Shown piece by piece: positions 9,648 to 19,646 of a DNA stretch of 64,000 nucleotides; within the stretch, counting starts at the first letter, position 1, and every line of letters starts with the position of its first letter. This DNA comes from DATKMP01 sp963790045. GTDB taxonomy: Bacteria; Bacteroidota; Ignavibacteria; UBA10030. The stretch is from contig CAWBMS010000011.1 in the NCBI GenBank assembly GCA_963790045.1, positions 310,001-374,000 of the forward strand. The letters run 5' to 3'. The position numbers and the translations under genes were made by a program. The notes beneath the pieces are model-generated. The model was not told the origin of the DNA. It ran no database searches and saw nothing but the letters and a program-made list of their open reading frames with translations.

Positions 9648-10558
9648 CAGGGAAGCGAAAGAAATATTTTTTTACGCGTTGTCGTTATCGCAACAAGTCC
9701 ATCGCGTTGAAGGCGAAGGGCAAGTGTTTCAATCCAGTGCTTATCGGATAATGTGAAATGCTCTTTGATTCGTTTGCCAAGTTTTTGCAATTCCACCGGA
9801 TGATGATCGTTTGTGTTGCGTAATAGTTCGATAATCTTTCCGCGATAAATTCTATCGGGAATAAATTTTGTCGATGCAGCTTTTGTTTTGTGGATTCGTC
9901 CGACACGATATGCGCTTGAACAATTTGGCTGTGCCGGACAATTTGCGCAGTCGGGATTCGATGCCGTACAAATCATTGCGCCCAAATCCATCAGCGCCTG
10001 ATTCCAATTGTACGCGCTACGGCGGGAAAATGCGAGCGATGCAAGTCGCCAGTCATCGATGCGATTTGTTCTGCTGCCATAGATTCGCCTTAGGACACGT
10101 CGAATATTTGTATCGACTACAGGAACCTGCTGCTCAAATGCAAAGCACGCAACGGCATGTGCGGTATATTTTCCAATTCCGGGTAATTGTTGAAGTGCAT
10201 CAATATCGTGCGGTAATGTTCCATGGAATTCATTCGTTATGATAATTGCGATTTGACGAAGACGCAGAGCACGATTGTTATAGCCCATTCCTTGCCATGC
10301 GCGAATGATTTCTGCCGGTGTAGAAGCGGCGAGCGAAGCAAAGTCCGGAAAGCGTTTGAGAAATTCCGGATACTTGATGAGTACACGCGAAACCTGCGTT
10401 TGTTGAAGCATGATTTCCGAAACAAGAATGCGGTATGGATTACGCGTTTTTCGCCATGGAAGCTTGCGTTGATTCAGAAGATACCATGGAAGAATGGATT
10501 TAGTGATTTTCGATTTTCGATCTTCGATTGCGGATTGTAAATGTGTCGAAGAACTCAT
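9647..10558 (-). CDS. mutY: A/G-specific adenine glycosylase
   Basis: A 303-residue MutY-family enzyme that removes adenine mispaired with 8-oxoguanine. Visible are the catalytic Glu segment SEIMLQQTQV, the HhH LPGIGKYTAHAV, the catalytic Asp in VPVVDTNIRRVLRR and a Cys-X6-Cys-X2-Cys-X5-Cys [4Fe-4S] motif around CTASNPDCANC. It is shorter than E. coli MutY: a winged-helix-like tail replaces the usual C-terminal MutT-like 8-oxoG recognition domain. The start overlaps the mutT stop by 4 bases. Confidence 0.93.
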   Translation of the reverse strand: MSSSTHLQSAIEDRKSKITKSILPWYLLNQRKLPWRKTRNPYRILVSEIMLQQTQVSRVLIKYPEFLKRFPDFASLAASTPAEIIRAWQGMGYNNRALRLRQIAIIITNEFHGTLPHDIDALQQLPGIGKYTAHAVACFAFEQQVPVVDTNIRRVLRRIYGSRTNRIDDWRLASLAFSRRSAYNWNQALMDLGAMICTASNPDCANCPAQPNCSSAYRVGRIHKTKAASTKFIPDRIYRGKIIELLRNTNDHHPVELQKLGKRIKEHFTLSDKHWIETLALRLQRDGLVAITTTRKKIFLSLP

Positions 10559-10950
10559 GCGGTCACAAGTTTTTCGACAAATGATTTATTGCCTTCCAGA
10601 ATATCGAACTGCAGTAATTCGGAAGTTGGAACCCAGCGAAACTGTTCGAAGACGTTGTTTGTGAGTTCACCTTTAAAATTGCCGACATCGCAATATGTCA
10701 CTTCAAATATTCCGCCGTCTTCGTAATATGCAGATTGTGTTTCAATGATTTGAATGGACGATGCTTCAATAGAAAGTTCTTCGCGCAATTCGCGAATGAG
10801 GCATTGTTCAACGGTTTCTCCTGTTTCTAACTTGCCGCCGGGAAATTCCCATTTCAATTCATATCTGCCACATTTTTTTCTCTGGCAGAGAAGTATTCTG
10901 TTATCCTGATGAATAATTCCGACCGCGACTCGGGTTATTTTTTTATTCAT
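10555..10950 (-). CDS. mutT: Nudix hydrolase, MutT-like 8-oxo-dGTP diphosphatase
   Basis: A 131-residue Nudix protein. The box GX5EX7REXXEE is intact (from GGKLETGET to RELREEL), binding Mg2+ for diphosphate hydrolysis. Length, the N-terminal VAVGIIHQDNRILLCQR and the preceding WEFPGGK match MutT proteins, which sanitise 8-oxo-dGTP. It is the first gene of the operon with mutY and the Ogg2-type glycosylase, which strongly supports that substrate. The symbol rests on homology plus context. Confidence 0.85.
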   Translation of the reverse strand: MNKKITRVAVGIIHQDNRILLCQRKKCGRYELKWEFPGGKLETGETVEQCLIRELREELSIEASSIQIIETQSAYYEDGGIFEVTYCDVGNFKGELTNNVFEQFRWVPTSELLQFDILEGNKSFVEKLVTA

Positions 10951-11030
10951 ACTAAAATATACCCAAACAGCATCCCACTTCCAACGTTCGTTATGAAATT
11001 ATTATGAACGAGCTTTGGTGATTCATGATG

Positions 11031-11058
11031 TTGCATTGGCAGTGAAAAAGCGTATATT
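11031..11058 (+). promoter_or_regulatory. Possible sigma-70-like promoter of the phospholipase D-like gene
   Basis: TTGCAT (11031-11036) and TATATT (11053-11058) separated by 16 bases, 43 bases before the ATG at 11102. The pair is reasonable, but the region is AT-rich and such pairs arise by chance. Confidence 0.35.
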
Positions 11059-11101
11059 AAAATCAAGTGAATTTTTAATATTATAATAGTATAGGTGTTT
11101 T

Positions 11102-14100
11102 ATGAAACGGTTCCTAACGAGTTGTTTATTGTCTTTTTGTATTTGCACTCATTTTCTCCTTTCTCAAGCTTTAGATATTTCAGGATATAAGATTGTGCAA
11201 GCGAACGCCTCTTCGAGTATAACATTACCATTGGGTACGTCGATTGAACCGGGAGGGTACGTTGTTATTGCACGCAATCAATCACAGAGTGCATTCGAGA
11301 CGGCATGGAACACAACACTTGGTTCGAATGTCGTCTTTATTAATGGATATACCGTGATTGGTGGAAATGGATTTCCCACAATCAATGGAAGTGAAACCTA
11401 TACGCTTCAGAACGCTTCCAGTGTGACTATCGATGGACCAACGGTTGCTGAATCAACATCAGGTGGTGACAATCTCACACGTTTGCATGTTAGCGATGCA
11501 TCAAGCGTTGAAGGAAGTTGGACTCGTTCATCCGCATCAATAGTCACGAATGCGAGTCCGGGCTCTGGTATGACCAATACCAATACCGGTAAATTAATAA
11601 TCAGTGAATTTTCAGATGCTTCGACGTATAACAATGAATTTGTAGAATTGTTTTATGATGTAACGCCAATAGCAAAAGGTCAGGGATCGGTCAATGTCAG
11701 TCCGACGTTATGGAAGTACCGATGTTTCGACAACACTTCAGTTTGTGTTTAAACCTCAGACTGGCACACTTAAAGGACTGCAATTTGTAAAACCTGCGCT
11801 ATTCAATTGGAATTCTGCTTCCATCAATGTTCAGCCAGCTTCTGCAGCCGTTTCATTTGTAGCTGACACCGTCACCATCAGTAATATTCAATTAAGTGGA
11901 AGTGATAGTATCATTGTTTCAATTCCCAATGTCACTACCGTGGATACCGTTGAGCAATTTGGATTTGGTTTTAAATCAAGTACGAACGACACCATTTTTT
12001 TACCACTGAATGTCCAGCCAAAAGTATCCGTGTACGGCAGTATACATCCGATGAGCTATGTGAAGACCAAAGACGGATCAGGAAATTATATTTATGCAGG
12101 AAAATATGTTGTAGTGCAAGGTATTGTCACAGTGGCAAATGAATTCGGCGGGCCAAGTTATATCCAGGATGCAACGGCAGGTATATCGGTGTACGATTCC
12201 AGTGTGTCGAAGAATGTTGAGCGTGGCGATGAAGTGGTGTTGCTGGGTTTGGTCTCTCCTTATCAAAATATGTTTGAACTCAATCCATGCACACTTCTGC
12301 AAGTCATCAGTCAAGGAAATGCTGTCGATACTCCAACAGTATCCATTGCAGCAATTAAAGCTCAAAATCAAAATGGAGTTGAATCGTATGAGTGTCGTTT
12401 AATACGAGTCAATAATATATCCTCTGTGCTGGGATCTACCAAATCACCTTCGGCGACATGGGGCGCGACTGGAGTTGCAACCACAATGTATTTGTTGTCT
12501 GGAACAGACACGCTGCAGACTTACATCAAAGCAAACAATAATTTGTGTAATACATCCACTCCGTCGGGGACATTTGATGTCGTTGGAGTATTGGGACAAC
12601 ATTATACCGACTATCAAATTTTGCCTAGAACGTATGAGGACATCATTGTTGATAACGCTGGCCCTCGCATTACCAGCGGTGCACCGTACGAAGGCAATAT
12701 GAACTCTACCAGCATTACATTTAACTGGACAACAGATTCTCCCGGAAACTCCATCGTTATTCGCGGACTGACTTCAACCTACACTGACACGTTGATAGAT
12801 ACAAATAAGGTGATGACGCACCAACTTGTTGTCAGCCATCTTGCTTCGGCGACTATTTATCATGTTAAACTTGGATCGACGAATGCTGTTGGTACAACCT
12901 ATACCAATGATTATCTTGTCTCGACAGCTTCAAAAACTTCAGCGGGAACGATGAATGTGTATTTCAATCATTCGGTTAATACAACATTGGCAAAGGGAGA
13001 AAATGCTCGTGCAGTTGGCGATAGTATGTATTTGAAACTGATAAATCGTATCAATGCTGCAACGTACCTCTGTTGATGTTGCCTTGTATAGTTTAAGTGG
13101 AACAGTGGGAAATAATGTGGCTGCCGCATTGATTGCTGCAAAAAACCGCGGCGTGAAAGTACGTGTCATTGGTGAAGCAGACAACCGGGGCACAGCACCA
13201 TGGTCAACTCTTTCCAGCGCGGGCATTACGGTGATCTTTGATACATTTGATGCGACAAATGCGGGCGCCGGTTTGATGCACAATAAATTTGTAATTATCG
13301 ATAATCGAGATACAACGTCCGACACAGATGATTGGGTGTGGACGGGTTCGTGGAATGCGACAGATCCTGGCAATACCAATGATGCTCAGAACGTGATTGA
13401 GATCCAGGATAAAGCGCTGGCGAATGCGTACACGACAGAATTCAATGAAATGTGGGGAAGTACCACAGATACACCGAATGCCGCAACCTCTCGTTTCGGC
13501 GCTCGAAAACTTGATAATACTCCTCATTATTTTATTATCAATGGAACACCCGTAGAGTTGTACTTTAGTCCATCTGATGGAACAACGGGAAAAATCATTA
13601 AGACGTTAAACAAAGCGTCGAAATCAATTGATGTTGCTCTTCTTTCATTTACACGTAGCGACATAGCCAATGTGATGATTGCAAAAAAGAAAGCTGGAGA
13701 TGCTGTGCATGCGCTTGCAGATGTGAAGGATGCGTCATGGTCGGTGTTCGATACTCTTGTCTCCAGCGGGATTGAAGTTCGAGTAAAGGGAAACGATGTT
13801 ACCGGTTTTCTCCATCACAAATATGCAATTGTTGATGCTGAGACGAATCATGCAGATCAATATGTGATCACAGGGTCACACAATTGGAGTAGCAGCGCAG
13901 AAAATTCAAACAACGAAAACACACTCATCATTAACAGTCCGCACATTGCCAATTTGTATTTGCAAGAATTTTCGGCTCGGTACACTGCGGCAGGCGGCAC
14001 AGATGTGTTAATGGGGATAGAAACAATAAGCAATATAGCACCCAAAGTATTTCGGTTGCTGCAAAATTATCCCAATCCGTTTAATCCCACAACATCAATT

Positions 14101-14307
14101 TCTTATGATGTACCGTTAAAGAGCAATGTAAGTTTGAAGGTGTTTGATGTCCTTGGACGAAAAATTGTCACGCTGGTACAAAAAGAACAATCTGCCGGAT
14201 CATATCGAGTGCAGTTCGATGCATCGAAACTTTCCAGCGGTATTTATTTCTACCGCTTGCAAGCGGGATCGTTTGTGAATTCACGAAAAATGGTATTGCT
14301 GAAGTAA
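11102..14307 (+). CDS. Secreted multidomain phospholipase D-fold protein with sorting domain (two frameshifts)
   Basis: An exported protein of about 1068 residues. In order: signal peptide ending near LLSQA; a lamin-tail-like beta domain (LDISGYKIVQAN...); an OB-fold-like segment (GKYVVVQGIVTVANEFGG); an Fn3-like domain (RITSGAPYEG...); two phospholipase D-type repeats with HNKFVIID and HHKYAIVD; and a C-terminal NYPNPFNPTTSISY sorting domain ending RKMVLLK. The paired HxK(x)4D motifs indicate a PLD-fold nuclease or phosphodiesterase; the substrate cannot be told. Two breaks are repaired by removing one base near 11708-11716 and one T at 13065 (ACGTACC to ACGACC). Export by a type IX-like system is inferred from the tail. 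Confidence 0.85.
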
Positions 14308-14326
14308 AAACAGAAAGAAGTAATTG

Positions 14327-14366
14327 AAGCCGGCAATTTCTTTTTGAGATGGCCGGCTTTTTGTTT
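14327..14366 (+). terminator. Rho-independent terminator after the phospholipase D-like gene
   Basis: An 8-bp GC-rich stem (AAGCCGGC at 14327-14334 with GCCGGCTT at 14352-14359) with a 17-base loop, followed by TTTTGTTTT. It starts 20 bases after the stop codon at 14307. Confidence 0.82.
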
Positions 14367-14429
14367 TGTACAATAGAGTTTGTCTTGCCTTTCACGCCAG
14401 CATTTCTTAATTTGAATTTGGCGATACAC

Positions 14430-14969
14430 ATGCCCCGATTCACACTGGAACAAATACGATCCGTTTTTGCGAATGGCAAAGATTTTAACGACATCTTCGA
14501 CGTGTTCAAAGATGCGCTGGCGCAGGGTATTCAAGATTTAGAGTTATACCGATTATTATTTTGGAACACCTCTCTCGCGCCAGACGAGTTGTGTTTGTTT
14601 GGAGGAAAACTTGCATGCGTGTTTCCACATCTTGCATACGATACGTATATGTGGCTTGCCAACGTGTTTGAAGTTACGCATTCTTCGTATGACAACTTTG
14701 AGCTTGCCGTCAATTATTATCAAAAAGCCGCACAAGCAAAACCCGAAGAAGTGCTTCCGTATCTTAATGCTGCTGACTGTTACGATCCCGATTTGAATAT
14801 TCCTCCATTCGATGTGTTGGAACAGTTTTTGAAAAAAGGCGCGAATCTGGTTTCCGATAAAAAAACGTTGCTGCATCGGCTTTCGTATTTGTATCAAATG
14901 CGCGGCGATCAAAAACAAGCAGACCTGTACCGCAAACTTGCCGATGACATTGAACGTATCCAAAACTAA
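14430..14969 (+). CDS. Hypothetical TPR-like protein
   Basis: A 179-residue soluble protein starting MPRFTLEQ. The C-terminal half has helical repeats resembling tetratricopeptide units (NFELAVNYYQKAAQAKPEE, then LSYLYQMRGDQKQADLYRKLAD), which suggests protein-protein interaction. The N-terminal half is not recognised. The ATG at 14430 is preferred because upstream in-frame sequence overlaps the terminator; no strong Shine-Dalgarno is visible. The end overlaps the following transporter by about 26 bases. Function unknown. Confidence 0.6.
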   Translation: MPRFTLEQIRSVFANGKDFNDIFDVFKDALAQGIQDLELYRLLFWNTSLAPDELCLFGGKLACVFPHLAYDTYMWLANVFEVTHSSYDNFELAVNYYQKAAQAKPEEVLPYLNAADCYDPDLNIPPFDVLEQFLKKGANLVSDKKTLLHRLSYLYQMRGDQKQADLYRKLADDIERIQN

Positions 14970-15891
14970 TTTGCGACCATCGTCTTCGCATGCAGTAAAA
15001 GGATTTTTATTTTTACTCGTGTCGGTTTTCTTTTGGGGAAGTTCTGCACCCTTTGCCAAACAGCTTATTGTCACACGATTCGATACGCTCATCATTGCCC
15101 AAACACGCACAACGCTGACATTTGTGTTGCTCGCTGCTTTTTTCTTTTTTCAGAATAAAAAAATATTCAAAATAGATTTCCATGATCTCTGGAAATTTTG
15201 CCTGATGGGCGTTGTCGGTATTGCATCGACAAACTACACCTACTATTTTACAGCGAAAGAATCCACAGTTGCAACGGCAATTCTTGTTCAGTACACTGCA
15301 CCGGTATGGGTGGTATTGTTTGCTGTGTTTATCAGCAAAGAAGAAAAATTTGATTCGCTCACACTGCTGTCGCTTATCCTTGCATTGGCGGGATGCTATC
15401 TCGCAGTAACGGGCGGTTCCGTGAAAAATATTTCACTTCGCGGCTGGGCAGCAATTACCGGTCCGATGTCGGCATTGACGTATGCGTACCAAATTCTTGC
15501 AACAAAACAATTGCTAAAAAAATATTCCATCTGGACATTTTTGGTGTACGCATTTGGATTTTCCGCCTTGTTCTGGCTCGTCGTCAATCCGCCATGGTGT
15601 ATTTTTGCACAACATTATTCAGCAAGCGATTGGGGAATATTTTGGTTCTTTGCGATTATTTCTATTCTTATTCCTCAAACGGCATTTGCATTTGGTTTAC
15701 GATTGCTCAAAGCATCTACAACGGGAATCATCGGTATCTTAGAACCGATTATCGCGATTGTTGTCGCATATCTTTTGCTTGGAGAAATGCTCACCACAAT
15801 TCAGTTGTTGGGTGCGGTTATCGTTGTTGCAGGCATTGGATTATTGCAAGTGCATCCGTTGATAATGCAGAAAGTGATGAAGGTCGAATGA
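14944..15891 (+). CDS. EamA/DMT family transporter
   Basis: A 315-residue inner membrane protein of the drug/metabolite transporter superfamily with ten predicted membrane segments arranged as two EamA repeats. The first repeat begins with FLFLLVSVFFWGSSAPFAK; the second ends with GIIGILEPIIAIVVAYLLLGE, the classic EamA end signature. Family members export amino acids, metabolites or drugs; the substrate cannot be predicted. The gene starts inside the 3' end of the TPR-like gene (ATG 14944; TTG 14971 is an alternative), and its stop overlaps the trmH start (ATGA). Confidence 0.88.
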   Translation: MTLNVSKTNLRPSSSHAVKGFLFLLVSVFFWGSSAPFAKQLIVTRFDTLIIAQTRTTLTFVLLAAFFFFQNKKIFKIDFHDLWKFCLMGVVGIASTNYTYYFTAKESTVATAILVQYTAPVWVVLFAVFISKEEKFDSLTLLSLILALAGCYLAVTGGSVKNISLRGWAAITGPMSALTYAYQILATKQLLKKYSIWTFLVYAFGFSALFWLVVNPPWCIFAQHYSASDWGIFWFFAIISILIPQTAFAFGLRLLKASTTGIIGILEPIIAIVVAYLLLGEMLTTIQLLGAVIVVAGIGLLQVHPLIMQKVMKVE

Positions 15892-16472
15892 GGTCGGAAC
15901 GGCGGATGAAGCGATTGGAATCTGTGCTGCGTCATCGCCAGCCGGATTTGACGGTGGTGATGGAAAATATTCATGATCCTCACAATGTCAGTGCGATCTT
16001 GCGCTCATGCGATGCGGCTGGTGCAATGGCTGTGCAGCTTGTGTACACAAATAATGTCTATCCCAAGATCGGCAAAAAAAGCTCGGCAAGCGCACGCAAA
16101 TGGGTGGAACGAAGGCAGTTCAACACTATTACCGAATGTTATGCAAAACTTCACGAGGAAGGATTTGTTGTGTACGCCACGCATCTTGCCGCAGAAGCAA
16201 AATCACCGTACGAAGTCGATCTGACAAAAAAAATTGCAATTGTTGTTGGCAACGAGCATGCAGGCGTTACGGATGAAGCAGCACAACAAGCCGATGGTAT
16301 TATTCAGATTCCGATGTTCGGTATGATTCAAAGCTTGAATGTTTCCGTTGCAACAGCAGTGTTATTGTTTGAAGCAGTACGTCAGCGTGTTGCAGCACGC
16401 CAGTACGATCAGGCAAAGTTTGATGAAAAAGAACTTCTACGTTTGCTTAAAGTGTGGGCGATGAAAGAGTGA
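15888..16472 (+). CDS. trmH: tRNA (guanosine-18-2'-O)-methyltransferase TrmH
   Basis: A 194-residue SPOUT methyltransferase. The N-terminal RRQPDLTV-like stretch, then NIHDPHNVSAILRSCDAAG, and the C-terminal trefoil-knot motifs VVGNEHAGVTDEA and IPMFGMIQSLNVSVATA closely follow E. coli TrmH, which methylates G18 in the D-loop of tRNAs with S-adenosylmethionine. It is shorter than E. coli TrmH because the C-terminal extension is missing. The start at 15888 is set by the ATGA overlap with the transporter stop; the frame is open further upstream but there encodes only an out-of-frame reading of that transporter. Confidence 0.9.
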   Translation: MRSERRMKRLESVLRHRQPDLTVVMENIHDPHNVSAILRSCDAAGAMAVQLVYTNNVYPKIGKKSSASARKWVERRQFNTITECYAKLHEEGFVVYATHLAAEAKSPYEVDLTKKIAIVVGNEHAGVTDEAAQQADGIIQIPMFGMIQSLNVSVATAVLLFEAVRQRVAARQYDQAKFDEKELLRLLKVWAMKE

Positions 16473-17131
16473 TGGCTATTCGCAGTGACATTAAAGAATT
16501 TATTCAACAAATTGAGACATCTTCTGGAAAGAAGTTTTATTTTCCCGATGAAGCGGCGTTCTTGTTTGAATTATCATTGAAGACAGAAAAGCAACTCGCA
16601 TTCAACGAACTTCTTTTCCATTCTACCGCTGTAACAAAAACGCATGACGTCATGAAACGCATCGGCCCCGGTGCGGATGGATACGAAAAACTGGCAGTAG
16701 AATTTCAATCAAATGCTCAACGCGTGGTAGAATTGATTCAGGAGATCATCCATCAAACAGAACAAGAGCAAACTTTTGGAAAACAATTTCTCGCGTTCGA
16801 AACTGAAAGTTTTTTACGGTTGACTCAATTGTGTGTTGATTTACGGCTGATCAAAAACTGGGAAGTCGATGGAAAGCCGCTGCCTACATTGGAAACATTT
16901 TCAGGACAACAATTTGCAAAAGAAGAAAAGAACAAAGCGGCGATTCACATCCTTCATCAACGAATAAAAAGAAGTGTCATTCTTAGTGTGGCTCTTCTGA
17001 TCCTTCTTGCCTTGATTGATCCACCTGCAACGATTCTCGGATGGTGTGTAACAATAACAGTGCTTGGTTTGTTGGTATATATTTCTTTTCTTGTAGAAGA
17101 AATTTGGAAACGACTATCGGAAAAGAAATGA
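16472..17131 (+). CDS. Hypothetical membrane protein
   Basis: A 219-residue protein. About 165 N-terminal residues are hydrophilic and largely helical, followed by two closely spaced membrane segments (about 174-192, VILSVALLILLALI, and about 194-212, WCVTITVLGLLVYI) and a short charged tail. The topology places the bulk on one side, probably cytoplasmic. No family is recognised. The ATG overlaps the trmH stop (TGATG), and the 3' end overlaps the next gene, so it is part of a tightly coupled operon. Confidence 0.65.
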   Translation: MAIRSDIKEFIQQIETSSGKKFYFPDEAAFLFELSLKTEKQLAFNELLFHSTAVTKTHDVMKRIGPGADGYEKLAVEFQSNAQRVVELIQEIIHQTEQEQTFGKQFLAFETESFLRLTQLCVDLRLIKNWEVDGKPLPTLETFSGQQFAKEEKNKAAIHILHQRIKRSVILSVALLILLALIDPPATILGWCVTITVLGLLVYISFLVEEIWKRLSEKK

Positions 17132-18390
17132 TGATACATTTGTCTTGGAATACTAAATCGATTGTATGTGGAATGTGTTTGGCGTTGTTGTCAGCATTCG
17201 TATTCGGGGAACAGCCCAAAGTACTGCCGGGCATCGACGTGTTGCGTGAACATGGTTTTGCTGAATTGAAAGGGAAGCGTGTCGGCTTAATTACCAATCC
17301 AACCGGAATAACATTCGATATGCAAAGCACAGTCGATGTATTGTTCCATGCTCCCGATGTCAAGTTGGTTGCGCTTTTTAGCCCTGAACACGGAGTGCGT
17401 GGCGATGGCGATGCTGGCAAATATGTCGAATCATCGACCGACACAAAAACGGGATTGCCGGTGTTTTCGCTGTATGGCAAAACGCGCAAGCCGACAAAAG
17501 AAATGTTACAAGGAATCGATGTGCTGGTGTACGATATTCAGGATATCGGCGTGCGTTGGTACACCTATATTTCCACAATGGGTTTGGCGATGGAAGCGGC
17601 AGCGGAAAATCATATTCCATTCGTTGTTCTTGATAGACCCGATCCACTGACGGGCAATAAAGTCGAAGGGACGATGCTGGATATAAAATTCAAATCATTC
17701 ATCGGCGCATATCCGATTCCGTACGTGTATGGAATGACAGCGGGTGAACTGGCACAGATGATCAACGGTGAACACTGGCTCAACGGTAGCGGCAAGTGCG
17801 ATCTGACGGTCGTAAAAATGGAAGGATGGAAGCGTTCGATGTGGTGGGACGATACGGGATTGGAATGGATTCCCACATCGCCGAATATTCCGCATTCGTT
17901 CACACCAATTTATTATGTGCTTACCGGACTGCTCGGCGAATTGGGAACAGTCAATCAAGGAGTCGGTTATACGATGCCATTTGAATTAGTCGGTGCACCG
18001 TGGGCGGATGCGTTTGCATTGGCGCGGTATCTCAACAACTATAATATTCCCGGCATTTTCTTTCGTCCGATTTTTTATTCGCCAACGACACGAGATAGTA
18101 TCAGCATCAAATATCAAGGTGTGCAGCTTCACATTACGGATCGCGATTTGCTCGATATGACACGCATTCAATTTTGTATTATCGATGCGATTGACCGATT
18201 GTTTCCTGATAATAATCTTTTTGAACGTGCTAAGCCGGAAAAGATTGCAGGATTCGATAAAGCCGTCGGCAGCGATACGATACGGGCATGGTTCAAAAAC
18301 AATCTTTCTGTCGATGAACTTGTCAAATGGACAAAAGAAAAGAGCGATGAGTTTTTGCAGCTGCGTGAAAAATATTTGCTGTACCGCTAA
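17128..18390 (+). CDS. namZ: Exo-beta-N-acetylmuramidase NamZ-like (DUF1343)
   Basis: A 420-residue exported protein of the DUF1343/YbbC family, represented by B. subtilis NamZ, which removes terminal MurNAc from peptidoglycan fragments (GH171). A signal peptide (about residues 1-27) precedes LPGIDVL, GKRVGLITNPTG, FSPEHGVRG, VYDIQDIGVRWYTY, LDRPDPL and NQGVGYTMPFE, the conserved family blocks. The catalytic Glu is probably in SPEHG. The start is ATG at 17128 or 17131, overlapping the upstream stop. It may recycle wall fragments together with the amidase at 7236. Confidence 0.88.
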   Translation: MMIHLSWNTKSIVCGMCLALLSAFVFGEQPKVLPGIDVLREHGFAELKGKRVGLITNPTGITFDMQSTVDVLFHAPDVKLVALFSPEHGVRGDGDAGKYVESSTDTKTGLPVFSLYGKTRKPTKEMLQGIDVLVYDIQDIGVRWYTYISTMGLAMEAAAENHIPFVVLDRPDPLTGNKVEGTMLDIKFKSFIGAYPIPYVYGMTAGELAQMINGEHWLNGSGKCDLTVVKMEGWKRSMWWDDTGLEWIPTSPNIPHSFTPIYYVLTGLLGELGTVNQGVGYTMPFELVGAPWADAFALARYLNNYNIPGIFFRPIFYSPTTRDSISIKYQGVQLHITDRDLLDMTRIQFCIIDAIDRLFPDNNLFERAKPEKIAGFDKAVGSDTIRAWFKNNLSVDELVKWTKEKSDEFLQLREKYLLYR

Positions 18391-18630
18391 AAATATTTTA
18401 CAGATGCGATAAACGTCGTTGCATTTCAGGCAACGCTTTCCTACATTTTACAAACAACGATGAGTGCATCAATAATCTTGAACCTATGGTGTTGCAACAA
18501 ACGGGTTTATTTGACCTAAAGGGCGTAAAGCGTTTCACTTTCCATTCTACGGAATACGAGTCTCCTGCACCATCTCTATCCTTGCTGTTCTTCTCGATCT
18601 CAAGTTCTCAAATACTGAAACGGATATAGT

Positions 18631-19341
18631 GTGATACGTACGATTATCAATCTCCTCATTCTATTTCCGATTTCTGTTCTTGTTTCAACGGCGGCGTTGA
18701 TTGCTGCATTTGTGGACAGGAAGGGAGATGTGTTTCGGTGGATTCCACGAACATGGTCGCGCATTATTTTGTGGATTTTTCGAATTCGATTAGTGGTGGA
18801 AGGTAAAGAAAATCTTGAACCTCATAAGCATTACATTTTTGTTTCCAACCATGCGAGTATGTTCGATATTCCTGCTGCGTTGGTGGGAATTCCGAGTGAA
18901 GTGAATATCGTTTTTAAAAAAGTACTGGCGTATATTCCGATATGGGGCTGGGCATTGCGCTTCGGCCCATTTATTATGATCGATCGGTTGAATTCCAGAG
19001 ATGCGATGCAAAGTTTGAAGCGAGCAGCGCAAACGATTCGCAATGGAAGTTCGGTATTATTGTTTGCAGAAGGCACGCGGACGCGCGATGGAAAACTTCA
19101 GCCGTTTAAGCGCGGTGCGTTTTTGCTTGCGATAAAATCCGGGGTGCCCGTGGTGCCGGTAACGATTAACAATACGTTTAAGATTATGCCGAAGGGTTCG
19201 TTGAATATTAAACCGGCGGATATTTCTGTTGTGATTGGAAAACCCATTGCCGTGGATGAGTTAGAAGGCAAAGCCGGTGAACAACAATTGATGGATCAAG
19301 TTCACCAAATTATTGAACAACATTATATTGACCAATCGTGA
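18631..19341 (+). CDS. plsC: 1-acyl-sn-glycerol-3-phosphate acyltransferase
   Basis: A 236-residue membrane-associated acyltransferase making phosphatidic acid from lysophosphatidic acid. The N-terminus is hydrophobic (about residues 4-27). The catalytic NHxxxxD box is SNHASMFD near residue 72, and FAEGTRTRDG plus VPVVPVTI form the phosphate-binding blocks. The start codon is GTG at 18631. It begins a run of closely packed genes (plsC-gatC-kdsB-pyrG-lipoprotein). Confidence 0.92.
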   Translation: MIRTIINLLILFPISVLVSTAALIAAFVDRKGDVFRWIPRTWSRIILWIFRIRLVVEGKENLEPHKHYIFVSNHASMFDIPAALVGIPSEVNIVFKKVLAYIPIWGWALRFGPFIMIDRLNSRDAMQSLKRAAQTIRNGSSVLLFAEGTRTRDGKLQPFKRGAFLLAIKSGVPVVPVTINNTFKIMPKGSLNIKPADISVVIGKPIAVDELEGKAGEQQLMDQVHQIIEQHYIDQS

Positions 19342-19349
19342 GATAACCC

Positions 19350-19646
19350 ATGTCTGTTACGGTAAAAGATGTAGAACACATTGCGCAGCTTGCAAAATTA
19401 GAATTTAACGATGCGGAAAAAGAGATTTTCACGCATCAAATGAATCAGATTTTGGAATATGTCGAACAGTTGAACCGGTTGGACACTTCTAATGTTGAAC
19501 CGCTTTCGCATGTGATTGAATTACAAAATGTACTCAGAGATGATGTTACGACGCCGAGCACACCGACAGACGAAGCACTCAAAAATGCGCCGTCGCACAC
19601 GGAAGAATTTTTCAAAGTCCCAAAAGTGATTAGCGAGAAATCGTGA
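19350..19646 (+). CDS. gatC: Asp/Glu-tRNA(Asn/Gln) amidotransferase subunit C
   Basis: A 98-residue GatC protein, the small subunit that clamps GatA and GatB in the enzyme converting misacylated Glu-tRNA(Gln) and Asp-tRNA(Asn). The family pattern VEHIAQLAKLEF, QMNQILEYVEQL and the C-terminal FFKVPKVI are present. gatA and gatB are not in this window. It starts 8 bases after plsC; its stop overlaps kdsB (TGATG). Confidence 0.93.
   Translation: MSVTVKDVEHIAQLAKLEFNDAEKEIFTHQMNQILEYVEQLNRLDTSNVEPLSHVIELQNVLRDDVTTPSTPTDEALKNAPSHTEEFFKVPKVISEKS

Noticed and set aside
15393..15887. A long N-terminal extension of TrmH
   Set aside because: This stretch is the EamA transporter gene read in another frame; the TrmH family start matches the ATG at 15888.
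18417..18435. Short hairpin CGTTGC/GCAACG after the NamZ-like gene
   Set aside because: Only 6 bp with no T-run; not strong enough to call a terminator.
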